A stretch of 36,899 nucleotides of DNA from Candidatus Bipolaricaulota bacterium (GCA_028277345.1 JANQGM010000021.1:1-36899), one strand, 5' to 3'. Counted from the first letter of the stretch, positions 1 to 8,106 are shown. Translations and numbers: made by a program. Notes: generated by a model not told the origin, from the sequence alone.

Positions 1-117
1 CAGGTTTCTTGCTGGATCCCTGAGAGTACAGTCTCGGTGGCTCTCTTTTTTCTCCTTACTTCCGTTCTCCACTTGTAAACACTACTGCGGAATGAGACAG
101 ACTAGAGGAGGTCTCTT

Positions 118-273
118 GGAATTGCGAGAGGTTCTCTGCGCGAACTTGAATCTCAGTTGATCATCTCTGAGCAGTTGGGGTTTGCGTCCAAGGATGATCT
201 TCTCCCGTGTCAAAGCTTGCTTGAGGAAGTGGGGCGCATGCTCAGCGTGTTGATTCGAAGGCTTTCTGATTGA
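118..273 (+). pseudogene. 3' remnant of a four-helix-bundle (S23/TIGR02436-type) protein gene
   Basis: Reading from 118 gives about 51 codons ending in TGA at 271-273. The peptide begins GIARGSLRELESQL and ends LLEEVGRMLSVLIRRLSD. This matches the conserved C-terminal half of the small four-helix-bundle proteins first known from intervening sequences in 23S rRNA genes. The frame is closed upstream by a stop at 103-105, and no start codon with a ribosome binding site lies between. The sequence before it, around 60-117, has weak echoes of the N-terminal half in another frame. I read it as a decayed gene rather than one cut by the window edge. The function of the family is unclear. The family match is confident; the pseudogene status is inferred. 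Confidence 0.6.
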
Positions 274-313
274 GTGGAGACTTCTAAACCAATCAGGGAT
301 TGGGCAACACTCT

Positions 314-341
314 CGGAACTCGGAACTCGGAACTCGGAACT
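314..341. repeat. Tandem heptamer repeat, four copies of CGGAACT
   Basis: Four perfect head-to-tail copies of CGGAACT occupy 314-341, just beyond the 3' end of the MFS exporter gene, which is transcribed towards it. It could be a slippage-prone microsatellite. No gene covers it. Confidence 0.85.
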
Positions 342-357
342 CCCAACTTGAAACAAC

Positions 358-1638
358 CTACTCCTCCAACGCGGCATCTATCGCTAGCGATGCGGATTGC
401 TCTTTGAGGAGAGCGCCTTCTTCCTCCAAGCGCATGACGCGCTTGCTGGCCAAGCCGCCGAAGGCGACGACGAGATAGGCGATGCCTCCGATGATGAACC
501 AAATTCGCATGCCATAGCGATCGCACAGTGGCCCGGCCACCATGAGTCCGAACGGGACGACGGCCTGCGTTGCGCTCCCAAGTAGGGAAAAGACCCTGCC
601 CTGCATGTTCTCAGGAACCGATGATTGGAGCGTTGCCATGAACGAGCCGTTGGCAATGGGCTCCATCAGCCCGGTAAGAAACATGGCTCCAACGGCAAGG
701 GGAATCCATCCCTGTGGGGTGAGGCCCATCGTTCCGATCGAAACGCCCATGATGGCGACAGCGAGCAACGCGGTGGCGATCCTGCGCTTGAAGCCACCCC
801 AAGTCGAGAGAAGAACGCCGCCGAGAATGAAGCCGACGGCGAACAAGGTTTGCATGGTGCCAAAGACGAAGGCCTGGCCGTCCAGGACGCGCTTGACATA
901 CATCGGAATCAATGAGAAGGCCGGATTGACGACGAAGTTCATCAACGCAAGTCCCAGGATGAGCAGCAGCATGCCGCGCCAGCGGATCGAGAAAGAAAAG
1001 CCTTCGAGCATGTCCTTGATGATAGGGGGTCTCTTATTCTCCGATGCAGGCGTCGGCTCGGGGATACGGATAAAGAGAAGAGGAATGACGGCGAAGATGG
1101 CGGTGATGATGTCAATGGCCAGAATCCCCTGCATCGGTAGCCATTCGATGAGCAGGGCGCCAAGCATGGGGGCGATGAGCATCGCCACGCCGCGTAGTGT
1201 TTGATTCATTCCCGCGACTCGGCTGAGCTGCTCGCGGGGCACCATGAGGGTCGTCGCCGCTTGCATCGATGGGAAGTGGAAGGCGCCACCGACAGCGCGG
1301 ATGAACATCAGCCCGTAGATATAGGGAATCTTTACGTTCCCGGTGGCAAAGAGAACGGCCAGAACGACAGTGGCCAGCGCGATGCTTGAATCGGCGATGA
1401 GCATGACGGTGCGGCGGTTCCAGCGGTCGATAAGCGCCCCGGCGAACGGCGAGAGGAAGACCATCGGGATGTACGCCATCAAGGCGGCGGTTGCCAGAAC
1501 CGTGGCCGAATCCGCGTCGCGAGCCAGCCACCAAACGAGCGCGAATTGCACCAGCCGGCTTCCAATGAGCGAGAGTGCTTGCCCGCTCCAGATCGTGAAG
1601 AATTTCGACTTCCATGTCGACGACGTCCACTGCACCAT
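358..1638 (-). CDS. MFS transporter, macrolide-efflux (MefA/DHA3) type
   Basis: This 426-residue protein is a 12-helix major facilitator of the drug:H+ antiporter group that includes MefA-like macrolide exporters, and would act in the inner membrane. The N-terminus FFTIWSGQALSLIGSRLVQF is the typical first helix of that group. The loop FAGALIDRWNRRTVMLIAD between helices 2 and 3 is the MFS motif A, and QAATTLMVPREQLSRVAGMN is a further hallmark of the family. Length is normal. The ATG at 1638 follows GGAGG by about nine bases. It is preceded on the same strand by the terminator at 1699-1735, so it probably has its own promoter. The substrate cannot be told from sequence; lipophilic drugs or metabolites are likely. 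No resistance gene or regulator sits beside it. Confidence 0.9.
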   Translation of the reverse strand: MVQWTSSTWKSKFFTIWSGQALSLIGSRLVQFALVWWLARDADSATVLATAALMAYIPMVFLSPFAGALIDRWNRRTVMLIADSSIALATVVLAVLFATGNVKIPYIYGLMFIRAVGGAFHFPSMQAATTLMVPREQLSRVAGMNQTLRGVAMLIAPMLGALLIEWLPMQGILAIDIITAIFAVIPLLFIRIPEPTPASENKRPPIIKDMLEGFSFSIRWRGMLLLILGLALMNFVVNPAFSLIPMYVKRVLDGQAFVFGTMQTLFAVGFILGGVLLSTWGGFKRRIATALLAVAIMGVSIGTMGLTPQGWIPLAVGAMFLTGLMEPIANGSFMATLQSSVPENMQGRVFSLLGSATQAVVPFGLMVAGPLCDRYGMRIWFIIGGIAYLVVAFGGLASKRVMRLEEEGALLKEQSASLAIDAALEE

Positions 1639-1698
1639 GAATGAGAACCTCCACCTGTGGGTGTCGATGCCGAACGGATGGGTTCAACAACGTGAGGC

Positions 1699-1735
1699 AA
1701 AAAAGATACCCCGTTCCTCTGAGAAAGAAACGGGG
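1699..1735 (-). terminator. Intrinsic terminator of the barrel-like protein gene
   Basis: On the minus strand a CCCCGTT/AACGGGG stem (1709-1715 with 1729-1735, 13-base loop) is followed by a run of six T (1699-1704). It lies just after the stop codon of the gene ending at 1752. Confidence 0.85.
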
Positions 1736-1751
1736 CGTGTGGTGTTAAGTC

Positions 1752-2849
1752 TTAGAGAAGATCCATGGCTGCGGAGATCGAGATGTCGTAGGACCAGCCA
1801 GCATCTCCCGTGTCGCGTGTCGTGGAGACTTGCAGCAACACGTCCGCTCCACCGAGGTCGAATCCCAATGCCAAGCCGGCGGCATGACTCGTGGTGGCGG
1901 CCAATCCCGCAGGCTTCACGCGCTGGAGCGCGTAGTTGGCGATCAACGTCGAGTCTTCGGTGAGTGTGCGTTCGTAGCTAGCATTGGCGGACAACGTGTT
2001 CTCGTTCATCAGATCGAACGGGCCGGAATAGGTTGCATGCAGCATCAGCTGGTCATCCGGTCCGAAGGCAAAGGCAGCGTCTGCGGATCCTGCGACCACG
2101 ATGTTCTGTGGGTTGCCAAAGGGGTCAACCAGTTCATAGCCGACGCCGAGTTGAAGCGCCCATCCGCATTGCCGGTCGTCGCCCATCATCAGAACGATCT
2201 CTTCAAGCGTAAGCGTGGCTCGGGCATCGAGATCGACGCCTGTGGCGCCCTCCACGAGTCCTTCGATATCGGCGACAAGCGCCTTGATGGTTTCGTACTC
2301 GACTTCCTTGCCGATGACATCCGCGATCGCCAGCAACGTATCATCGGGCAACGGTGCGTTGATGACGCCAAGCCAGATCAGTTCCCGGCTGATGTTGATG
2401 GCCTTGGCCAGCGGCGTGACATCGGAAAACCGTCCCAATCCGGCGCCCACGCGTACTTCGACGCCCGGGCGGAGTTGAGCATTGCTGATGGAGGCTTGAA
2501 GGCCTCCAAAGGCGAAGATCAGGGATTCTTCGAACGGGTAATAGCGAAACGTGGCTCCCCCCTGTCCAAGCCACCCTGTAGGCACAAAGGCATCAAAGGT
2601 CAATTCTCCCGTACCGCCGATCGTAAAGCCGTAGTTCGGAGAATCGTATAGCTGATCGTAATCTGCGGTGAGACGGCCTGAATTGACGTCCACCCCTGCC
2701 GTATTGGCATCATCGAAATAGCGGTATCCAAAGGATAGTCGCGCATCCGTTAAGGCGGTTTCCGGCGACGTGTAGTCGCACATTGAGATGGCCATGGCCG
2801 TTAGCCCCACCATGAACATCAAACACAAACAGATTCCCATCTTTTTCAC
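1752..2849 (-). CDS. Secreted protein of unknown function, possible outer-membrane barrel
   Basis: 365 residues beginning with a signal peptide (MKKMGICLCLMFMVGLTAMA, then a polar segment). The mature part is rich in glycine and aromatic residues in alternating hydrophobic/polar stretches, such as LSFGYRYFDD, ATFRYYPFEESLIFAFGG and LGFDLGGADVLLQVS. It has no long hydrophobic helix, which is the look of a small transmembrane beta-barrel. A central helical segment (about residues 165-215) interrupts this pattern. I do not recognise the family. The start is a GTG at 2849, about nine bases after GAGGAGGG; an ATG three codons later is the alternative. It has its own terminator at 1699-1735 and appears to be a single-gene unit. 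Barrel topology is an inference from composition only. Confidence 0.7.
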   Translation of the reverse strand: MKKMGICLCLMFMVGLTAMAISMCDYTSPETALTDARLSFGYRYFDDANTAGVDVNSGRLTADYDQLYDSPNYGFTIGGTGELTFDAFVPTGWLGQGGATFRYYPFEESLIFAFGGLQASISNAQLRPGVEVRVGAGLGRFSDVTPLAKAINISRELIWLGVINAPLPDDTLLAIADVIGKEVEYETIKALVADIEGLVEGATGVDLDARATLTLEEIVLMMGDDRQCGWALQLGVGYELVDPFGNPQNIVVAGSADAAFAFGPDDQLMLHATYSGPFDLMNENTLSANASYERTLTEDSTLIANYALQRVKPAGLAATTSHAAGLALGFDLGGADVLLQVSTTRDTGDAGWSYDISISAAMDLL

Positions 2850-3024
2850 CCTACATCACCCTCCTCAGTATTCGTGCAAAGAAGTTTAGGGCAGGGGGTG
2901 GGAGAAGTGAAGCGTGATCGTGCGTTGACGATACATGCCCTGTGTTTGAACGCAAGGGGACAGACGCGCATCGGTGATTGGGCATCATTCCTAGGTGAGC
3001 TAGAATGGCGACGAGGGGAGGACC

Positions 3025-5040
3025 ATGTTGCTGCCGACACCGCTATCCTGGACCAAGAAGTTGTTTTCGATCTTAAAGTCGAACCTCAGTCCGAATCAGA
3101 TTGCCTTTGCCTTCTCAATGGGACTCTTTGCCGGTCTCCCTCCGATGGGATGGCATTTGCTCATTCCCTTCGGCCTGGTTTTGCTTATTCGATGCTCCTT
3201 CAGGGCTTTCCTCATCTCGATGGGGCTCTTCAAGCTGATCGCACTCGCCGCGGCGCCGGTCTCCTATGCGATGGGGCGATGGCTACTGGCTCCCGAACGC
3301 GGCCTGGATGCGCTATGGCGCTGGCTGTTTTCTCTGCCGGTGCTTGCCCCCATGGGATATTCACGCTACTTGCTCCTCGGATGCATTGCCCTAGGCGCCT
3401 TGATGTTTGTCCCCATTTTCATGTTGGTCCGGTTGCTGGTGATCCGCTACCGAGTGTCCTTTGCCGAATGGGTCTCTGGCTGGCGGCTTTCCGGATGGTT
3501 GCGGGGAAGAAGGGGCGTGATGTTGGCGCGCCGGTTCTTTGTCGGAGGAGAAGCCAAGTACGTGAGCAAGGTTCCTCCGAAGGGTCCTTTCCGTTACGTG
3601 CGCCGAGAGATGCTCGTCGGACTGCCTCTCCTCTACCTCGGCATCTATCTGATCGCCGCGGCCATTGTGCCGTTCTTTGCCGATACCGTGGTCACGTCAA
3701 CGGCATCGTGGGTGACGGGAACCGAGATCACGGCGGATGATGCCTCGTTCAATCTACTAACAGGCGCGTTGACGCTCAGCGACGTGAGCATTCAGGACCC
3801 CCAGAAGGCGGATGAAAATCTGATCGCAACGCCTGAGATACGTGTTGATGTGGGCATGATTCCTCTTGTTTCCAACCGACTTGTGCTTAACGCTGTCCGC
3901 ATCGCGGACATGGAACTGCATGTCGTTCGCGAGCCGGATGGAACGTTGAACATCGACAATGCTGCATCAGGCTGGGATGCGGCGGCCTACGTCGAGTGGG
4001 CGTCCCAGCATGCGCATGACGTCGATTGGCTCGGACTGTTGCGTACGCTGGCCGATTATCTCAAGCACTGGGAGCCGCCTGGGCTGCCGGTGCGCGAGTA
4101 TTCGGCGTATCGCGGGGGGAGATCGTTTGAACCGAGTCGAGCGCCCTTTGCGATTCAACGTCTGGAAATCGGCCGTGTGCTGGTGCGGTTGTCGGATGAA
4201 AGCGAAACCTCTTCCTCCGGCCCCTTGCCTCCACTGACACTGCTGGAGGTCGAGTTTTCGAACCTTGCCTTTCCGGCCACCCTTCGGGAGACGCCGACCA
4301 GTGTGACACTACGTGGTCAGTGGGGAGACGATTCGGAGTCCGGCTTTACCCTTTCGGCGACCGTTGACGGTTCGGGTGATACGGCCTCGACCCGCATCGT
4401 TTTTGCGATCCGGCGCCTTGACCTCCCCAGCTTGGCGTCCTTCTATGCATCGACGCTTCCGGTTCGCATTGCCTCCGGATGGGCGACGATCACCGGGACG
4501 CTTCGATTCGAAGATGGCGAGGCCTCGGGCACAAGTTCGTTTGTGCTTGAGGAATTCCAACTGGAGGGCACATCCAAGCCTCTCTTCGGCCTTCCATCCG
4601 ATACGTCTCGTCACGTGATGGAGGGCATCAATACCTATGCCGCGCACGTCCCCGTGATCTTCGGCGTCGAGGTGGATGGGCCGTCGCAGGCGCCTCACTG
4701 GGGATGGGAAGCCCCCTTGTTGGAGGTCGCAAGACAGGGATTGGCGATGCTGGGACGGCGCGAGCTGGACCGAACGATCGAAACTCTTGGTCAGCGGGTC
4801 GCCGACCTTGGGGGCATCGATCCATCGCTGCTTGATTCGGATCTGGCGGCGATCCAGCGTTCGGTTGACGAAACGGCGCAGGCATTGATCATGGATGCGG
4901 CACGTGGGCTGCTTGACGACGCCTTGCCTATCACGCCACCGTCAGTAGAGGGAGTGGACGATGCGGCGGATCTGCTTCCCGGCCTTCTGGAGCGGTTGCT
5001 GGACTCAAAAGCCCCCAACGGTGAAACTGAGAGCGACTAG
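3025..5040 (+). CDS. DUF2062 (TIGR03546-like) membrane protein fused to an AsmA-like (TIGR03545-like) domain
   Basis: 671 residues in two parts. Residues 1 to about 155 are a hydrophobic DUF2062/TIGR03546-type module (SPNQIAFAFSMGLFAGLPPM, then several membrane helices). After a positively charged linker and another membrane helix (about 200-220) comes a long periplasmic region resembling TIGR03545/AsmA-type proteins, with TDVVTS-like beta repeats such as ITADDASFNLLTGALTLSDV. As I recall, the two families are usually adjacent separate genes, and here they are joined. AsmA-like proteins are linked to lipid transport and outer-membrane homeostasis, so an envelope role is likely. The ATG at 3025 follows GGGAGG closely. 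The DUF362 gene starts 30 bases downstream and is probably co-transcribed. Exact function is unknown. Confidence 0.8.
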   Translation: MLLPTPLSWTKKLFSILKSNLSPNQIAFAFSMGLFAGLPPMGWHLLIPFGLVLLIRCSFRAFLISMGLFKLIALAAAPVSYAMGRWLLAPERGLDALWRWLFSLPVLAPMGYSRYLLLGCIALGALMFVPIFMLVRLLVIRYRVSFAEWVSGWRLSGWLRGRRGVMLARRFFVGGEAKYVSKVPPKGPFRYVRREMLVGLPLLYLGIYLIAAAIVPFFADTVVTSTASWVTGTEITADDASFNLLTGALTLSDVSIQDPQKADENLIATPEIRVDVGMIPLVSNRLVLNAVRIADMELHVVREPDGTLNIDNAASGWDAAAYVEWASQHAHDVDWLGLLRTLADYLKHWEPPGLPVREYSAYRGGRSFEPSRAPFAIQRLEIGRVLVRLSDESETSSSGPLPPLTLLEVEFSNLAFPATLRETPTSVTLRGQWGDDSESGFTLSATVDGSGDTASTRIVFAIRRLDLPSLASFYASTLPVRIASGWATITGTLRFEDGEASGTSSFVLEEFQLEGTSKPLFGLPSDTSRHVMEGINTYAAHVPVIFGVEVDGPSQAPHWGWEAPLLEVARQGLAMLGRRELDRTIETLGQRVADLGGIDPSLLDSDLAAIQRSVDETAQALIMDAARGLLDDALPITPPSVEGVDDAADLLPGLLERLLDSKAPNGETESD

Positions 5041-5070
5041 GTATTCCGCACACAAGGATCAAGGAGAGCC

Positions 5071-5991
5071 ATGTCGCACAAGACGCGCGTATCCATTGTC
5101 TGCACGCAAGATCGACAGCAAGGGGTTCGAACGTCCGTTGAGCTTCTTGACGAGCAGCGGCCGACGTTCGCCGGGGTGTCCGTTATCCTGAAGCCGAACT
5201 TCAATTCGGGCGATCCCTTTCCCGCCGGGACGCACAACGATACGCTGGAGGCCCTGATCCGGCATCTTCAGGCTGCAGATGCGGCCTCAGTGACGGTGGT
5301 GGAACGAAGCGGGGGATCGTGGAAGAGTCACGAGGTCGCGGATCAAAAAGGCGTGCGTCCGCTGTTCGAAAAGCTAGGCGTCGACTACGTTGTGCTTGAC
5401 GATCTTCCCGCTGAGGAGTGGATTCAGCTTCCGCTGGAGGGCAGCCATTGGGCGAGGGGGATTGAAATCCCAAGGCTTTACCATACGGCGGAATCGATTG
5501 TCATGACCTGTTGCCTGAAAACCCATGCCTTTGGCGGCCACTTTACCATGAGCCTCAAGAATGCCGTCGGCCTTGTGGCGCTTGAGTCCAGGGTTGACGA
5601 GTACAAGTACATGAAAGAGCTGCATGCGTCCGAGCATCAGCGATCCATGATTGCCGAGATCAATCAGACGTTTTCCCCGGATCTGATTGTGATGGATGGG
5701 GTCTCTGCGTTTATTACCGGAGGCCCTTCTCAAGGCGAAGTGGTTCATCCTGGCCTCATGCTGGCGTCCACCGACCGGATTGCCATAGATGCAGTCGGGG
5801 TTGCCATTCTTCGCGCCTACGAAACGACGCCTGAGGTGGCGGATGGGGCCGTCTTCGATCAAGAGCAGATTCGACGGGCCGTTGAGCTTGGTTTGGGCGT
5901 CTCTTCGTCTGAGGAGATTGAGCTTGCCCCCGCTGCGGATGACGCTAGCCGAGAATGGGCCGATCGACTTCGTGAAACCCTAGACGAGTAG
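5071..5991 (+). CDS. DUF362 domain-containing protein
   Basis: 306 residues covering a full DUF362 domain. Typical landmarks are VILKPNFNSGDPFPAGTHND near residues 36-55, the central KTHAFGGHFTMSLKNAVG and the C-terminal VMDGVSAFITGGPSQGE with LASTDRIAIDAVGVAILRAY. Many DUF362 proteins carry extra ferredoxin clusters; no CxxC clusters are present here, so this is the short cytoplasmic form. The function of the family is unsettled; some members are annotated as iron-sulfur or uncharacterised redox proteins. The ATG follows AAGGAGAG. It lies 30 bases after the DUF2062/AsmA-like gene on the same strand, so one operon is likely, though no functional link is evident. Confidence 0.88.
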   Translation: MSHKTRVSIVCTQDRQQGVRTSVELLDEQRPTFAGVSVILKPNFNSGDPFPAGTHNDTLEALIRHLQAADAASVTVVERSGGSWKSHEVADQKGVRPLFEKLGVDYVVLDDLPAEEWIQLPLEGSHWARGIEIPRLYHTAESIVMTCCLKTHAFGGHFTMSLKNAVGLVALESRVDEYKYMKELHASEHQRSMIAEINQTFSPDLIVMDGVSAFITGGPSQGEVVHPGLMLASTDRIAIDAVGVAILRAYETTPEVADGAVFDQEQIRRAVELGLGVSSSEEIELAPAADDASREWADRLRETLDE

Positions 5992-6020
5992 TTCCATGCT
6001 GGGCGGCGATGGCCGATCGC

Positions 6021-6048
6021 TTGACTTCGTGGACTTCCTAGGTATACT
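6021..6048 (+). promoter_or_regulatory. Sigma-70-type promoter upstream of the 71-residue protein gene
   Basis: TTGACT at 6021-6026 and TATACT at 6043-6048 are separated by 16 bases. Both boxes differ from consensus by one base. Transcription would begin near 6055, giving a leader of roughly 400 bases before the 71-residue ORF. Confidence 0.65.
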
Positions 6049-6054
6049 GTACGC

Positions 6055-6364
6055 CTCCCATTCGTTCTCGTACGGATGGAAAGGTATCGGAACGTTTCCC
6101 AGTCTACGGATCGACGGCAGGCATCTTTCGGGCAGAAGTCAAGTATCGGTTCGTTCAACGTCGGCACGAGGAAGTCGCGATCGCGGCTTCGCCAATCAAT
6201 CAACTTAACGAGCAGTGAACCGTTTGTCGTTGAGTGGCTACTCATCATTGACGCTCAATGGCGTGGTTTGCCAACGTCTTCGCTTCGCCACACGTTGTTG
6301 TGAAGCAAGCCGTTGTAGGCGGTCGTAGAGTCCACGACGGACTCACGCGGACAAGGAGGATCCA
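6055..6364 (+). other. Long structured leader region without a recognised gene
   Basis: Between the promoter and the first small ORF there is no recognisable coding gene. It holds several potential RNA structures: a near-perfect 20-base palindrome at 6171-6190 centred on GCGATCGC (18 of 20 positions symmetric), a bulged hairpin at 6282-6306 and a perfect GAGTCC/GGACTC stem at 6328-6344 just before the ribosome binding site AAGGAGG at 6353-6359. I do not recognise a known riboswitch or RNA family. Confidence 0.4.
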
Positions 6365-6442
6365 ATGGAAGACAGAGGACTGTCGGTACGAAACGCCTTC
6401 CATTCGAATCCCGGCAGGGATGAGAGGCACGGGTGGCATTGA
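6365..6442 (+). CDS. Possible 25-residue leader ORF
   Basis: An ATG at 6365 lies six bases after a strong AAGGAGG and opens a 25-codon frame ending in TGA at 6440-6442. The peptide starts MEDRGLSVRNAFHSNPG and ends RDERHGWH, with no known relatives that I can name. It ends 27 bases before the 71-residue ORF, whose own ribosome binding site can fold into a small hairpin. A translated leader peptide is therefore possible, but there is no comparative evidence. Confidence 0.35.
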   Translation: MEDRGLSVRNAFHSNPGRDERHGWH

Positions 6443-6450
6443 GAAAGGAA

Positions 6451-6463
6451 CTCCTCTAAGGAG
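6451..6463 (+). promoter_or_regulatory. Hairpin covering a ribosome binding site
   Basis: CTCCT (6451-6455) can pair with AGGAG (6459-6463) across a CTA loop. The right arm is the Shine-Dalgarno sequence of the ORF starting at 6470, so it could be partly masked. Confidence 0.35.
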
Positions 6464-6469
6464 GATACT

Positions 6470-6685
6470 ATGCTTCCTCTCTATCAAGCAGAAGAAATGG
6501 CCAAGCGGCGCTACGAAAGCGCGTTGGCCGATACACAACGAACCTTGGATTACAACCGATCGGTTCGCAAAGGCAAGGCGAAAGCCGCCTTGGAACGGAT
6601 CATTGAAGAAAACATCTACAACGGTGCCAGCCTTGGTGAGTTGAAGCGCGAGATGATCGCGGTTCTTCATCGAGTGGCTGAATAA
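6470..6685 (+). CDS. Small helical protein of unknown function (71 residues)
   Basis: An ATG at 6470 follows AAGGAGG with ideal spacing. The frame ends just before a strong terminator, so this is very likely a real transcription unit. The protein is highly charged and predicted to be alpha-helical throughout (for example AEEMAKRRYESALADTQRTL and KAKAALERIIEENIY), with no signal peptide, membrane helix or cysteine. I do not recognise a family. It has its own promoter at 6021-6048 and an unusually long leader. A regulatory or small accessory protein is conceivable, but no function can be assigned. Confidence 0.65.
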   Translation: MLPLYQAEEMAKRRYESALADTQRTLDYNRSVRKGKAKAALERIIEENIYNGASLGELKREMIAVLHRVAE

Positions 6686-6698
6686 CCAACCTCAGCCT

Positions 6699-6735
6699 GG
6701 GGCCGGCTCATGCCGGCCCCGCTCCATTTTCTCAT
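6699..6735 (+). terminator. Strong intrinsic terminator after the 71-residue ORF
   Basis: GGGGCCGGC (6699-6707) pairs perfectly with GCCGGCCCC (6712-6720) around a TCAT loop, followed by a T-rich stretch (CTCCATTTTCTC). Confidence 0.85.
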
Positions 6736-6868
6736 TATTCGGCATCTTGCCGCCCTCCTCCTGGATCAGTATCCTTGGCTCATCAAGGGTGAGGATGAAA
6801 CCATGGGGCTCGGGGGGACTCAATCCATTGAGGCATCGAGCTGACCTGTTTCATGAACAGGAGTGTCA

Positions 6869-8092
6869 ATGAAAGTTCTCGTTACCGGCCTCTTTGAGAT
6901 CGCCGCCGTTCATGCTGTTCGTCGTTTTGGCCAGATGGGATACGAAGTCCATGTCGCCGAAGGTCACCGACTGGCCTTCTCCGCCTTCTCCAAATACGTC
7001 ACCAAGCGCATCCGCGTTCCCAACATGCGCTACCATCCCGAGGCCTATGCAAAGAAGATTGTCGAGATCCTTGAATCCGGAGGATACGACTATTACTTCC
7101 CGTCATACGAAGAGGTCATGCCCCTTAGCAAGTATCGAGAGCGCATTCTGGCCGCGACGAAGACGACGCTGCCGACGTACGAGACGCTGATGCGTTTGCA
7201 CGATAAGAAGCAGCTGCATGATTTAGCGGCGGATGTTGGGTTGGACAGCCCGCAAACGTTCTATCCTCAATCTTCTGACGAAGCACGCGAGCACATCAAA
7301 ACAGTGGATCTGCCGGTTGTGATCAAGATGCGAAAGACATCGGGCGCTGCCGGTTTTCGCAAGGTGTACGAGCGAAAAGGCTTCGCGAAGGCCTATTTCG
7401 ACGTTGTGAAGAACAACGATCTCCCGGAGTCCGACCTTCCCATGATCCAGCAGTTGGTGGAGGGCCCGACAACGTGCACGTTGCACCTGTGTAACGCCGG
7501 CGATGTCGTCGGAGAGGTCATGTATCGAGGGATCCGTACCATGCCGCGGTCGGGCGGCACAACTGTCTTTCGTGGCAGTATTGACGACCCGATCTCCAAA
7601 GCCGCCGCCGCGAAGATCATCAAGCACCTCCAGTTCACGGGGCTCTGCGGGTTTGACTTCATCATTGACGATCACACCGGACGTCCGTTTCTGGTTGACG
7701 GCAATTGCCGGACGACGCCGGCCATTACGATGGCTCATTACGGCGGTGTCGATCTGGTCGAGGCCTGGGTGCGCGTTGCCAACGGCGGGGAGACGCCGGC
7801 CATGGCGCCCGCAGAAATCGGGGTACGAACCAAGCTTCAGTTCGCGGATTTTGTATGGTTGTTAGAGAGTTATGCGGCCAGCTTCAAGGATTGGAAGGGC
7901 GAGCATCAACTGCGCAAACGGTGGTGGAGAGAGAAGGGCTTTTATTACGACATCCACAGCTTTAGCGATCCGATGCCCAATATCATGATTTGGTTCTACA
8001 TTCTGACCAATTGCTACAAACTGATCTTCACCAATTTCGATTCCGCGCAGTTGTTCATCTTCCACAACCAGTACGTAGAGGAAGACGCTTAG
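6869..8092 (+). CDS. ATP-grasp domain enzyme (carboxylate-amine ligase-like)
   Basis: 407 residues from the ATG at 6869. The N-terminal pre-ATP-grasp fold (KVLVTGLFEIAAVHAVRRFG) is followed by the ATP-grasp domain with nucleotide-binding lysines in LPVVIKMRKTSGAAGFRKVY (about residues 145-165), the hinge segment MIQQLVEGPTTCTLHLC and the metal-binding end FDFIIDDHTGRPFLVDGNCR (about 260-280). Such enzymes join a carboxylate to an amine or thiol through an acyl phosphate. About 100 C-terminal residues beyond the core are rich in aromatics and have no domain I can name. A GTG at 6863 is in frame but lies inside the Shine-Dalgarno AGGAG, so 6869 is the better start. The substrate is unknown, and no biosynthetic cluster surrounds it. 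Confidence 0.82.
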   Translation: MKVLVTGLFEIAAVHAVRRFGQMGYEVHVAEGHRLAFSAFSKYVTKRIRVPNMRYHPEAYAKKIVEILESGGYDYYFPSYEEVMPLSKYRERILAATKTTLPTYETLMRLHDKKQLHDLAADVGLDSPQTFYPQSSDEAREHIKTVDLPVVIKMRKTSGAAGFRKVYERKGFAKAYFDVVKNNDLPESDLPMIQQLVEGPTTCTLHLCNAGDVVGEVMYRGIRTMPRSGGTTVFRGSIDDPISKAAAAKIIKHLQFTGLCGFDFIIDDHTGRPFLVDGNCRTTPAITMAHYGGVDLVEAWVRVANGGETPAMAPAEIGVRTKLQFADFVWLLESYAASFKDWKGEHQLRKRWWREKGFYYDIHSFSDPMPNIMIWFYILTNCYKLIFTNFDSAQLFIFHNQYVEEDA

Positions 8093-8106
8093 CGCGCCTT
8101 GCGGCT

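Noticed and set aside
2874-3740. Open 288-codon plus-strand frame upstream of and overlapping the DUF2062 gene
   Set aside because: It runs in another frame through the clearly coding DUF2062/AsmA-like gene, is rich in Arg/Cys/His and has no ribosome binding site.
6258-6644. 128-codon plus-strand frame in the leader region
   Set aside because: It overlaps the better-supported 71-residue ORF in another frame and has no start signal or protein-like pattern.
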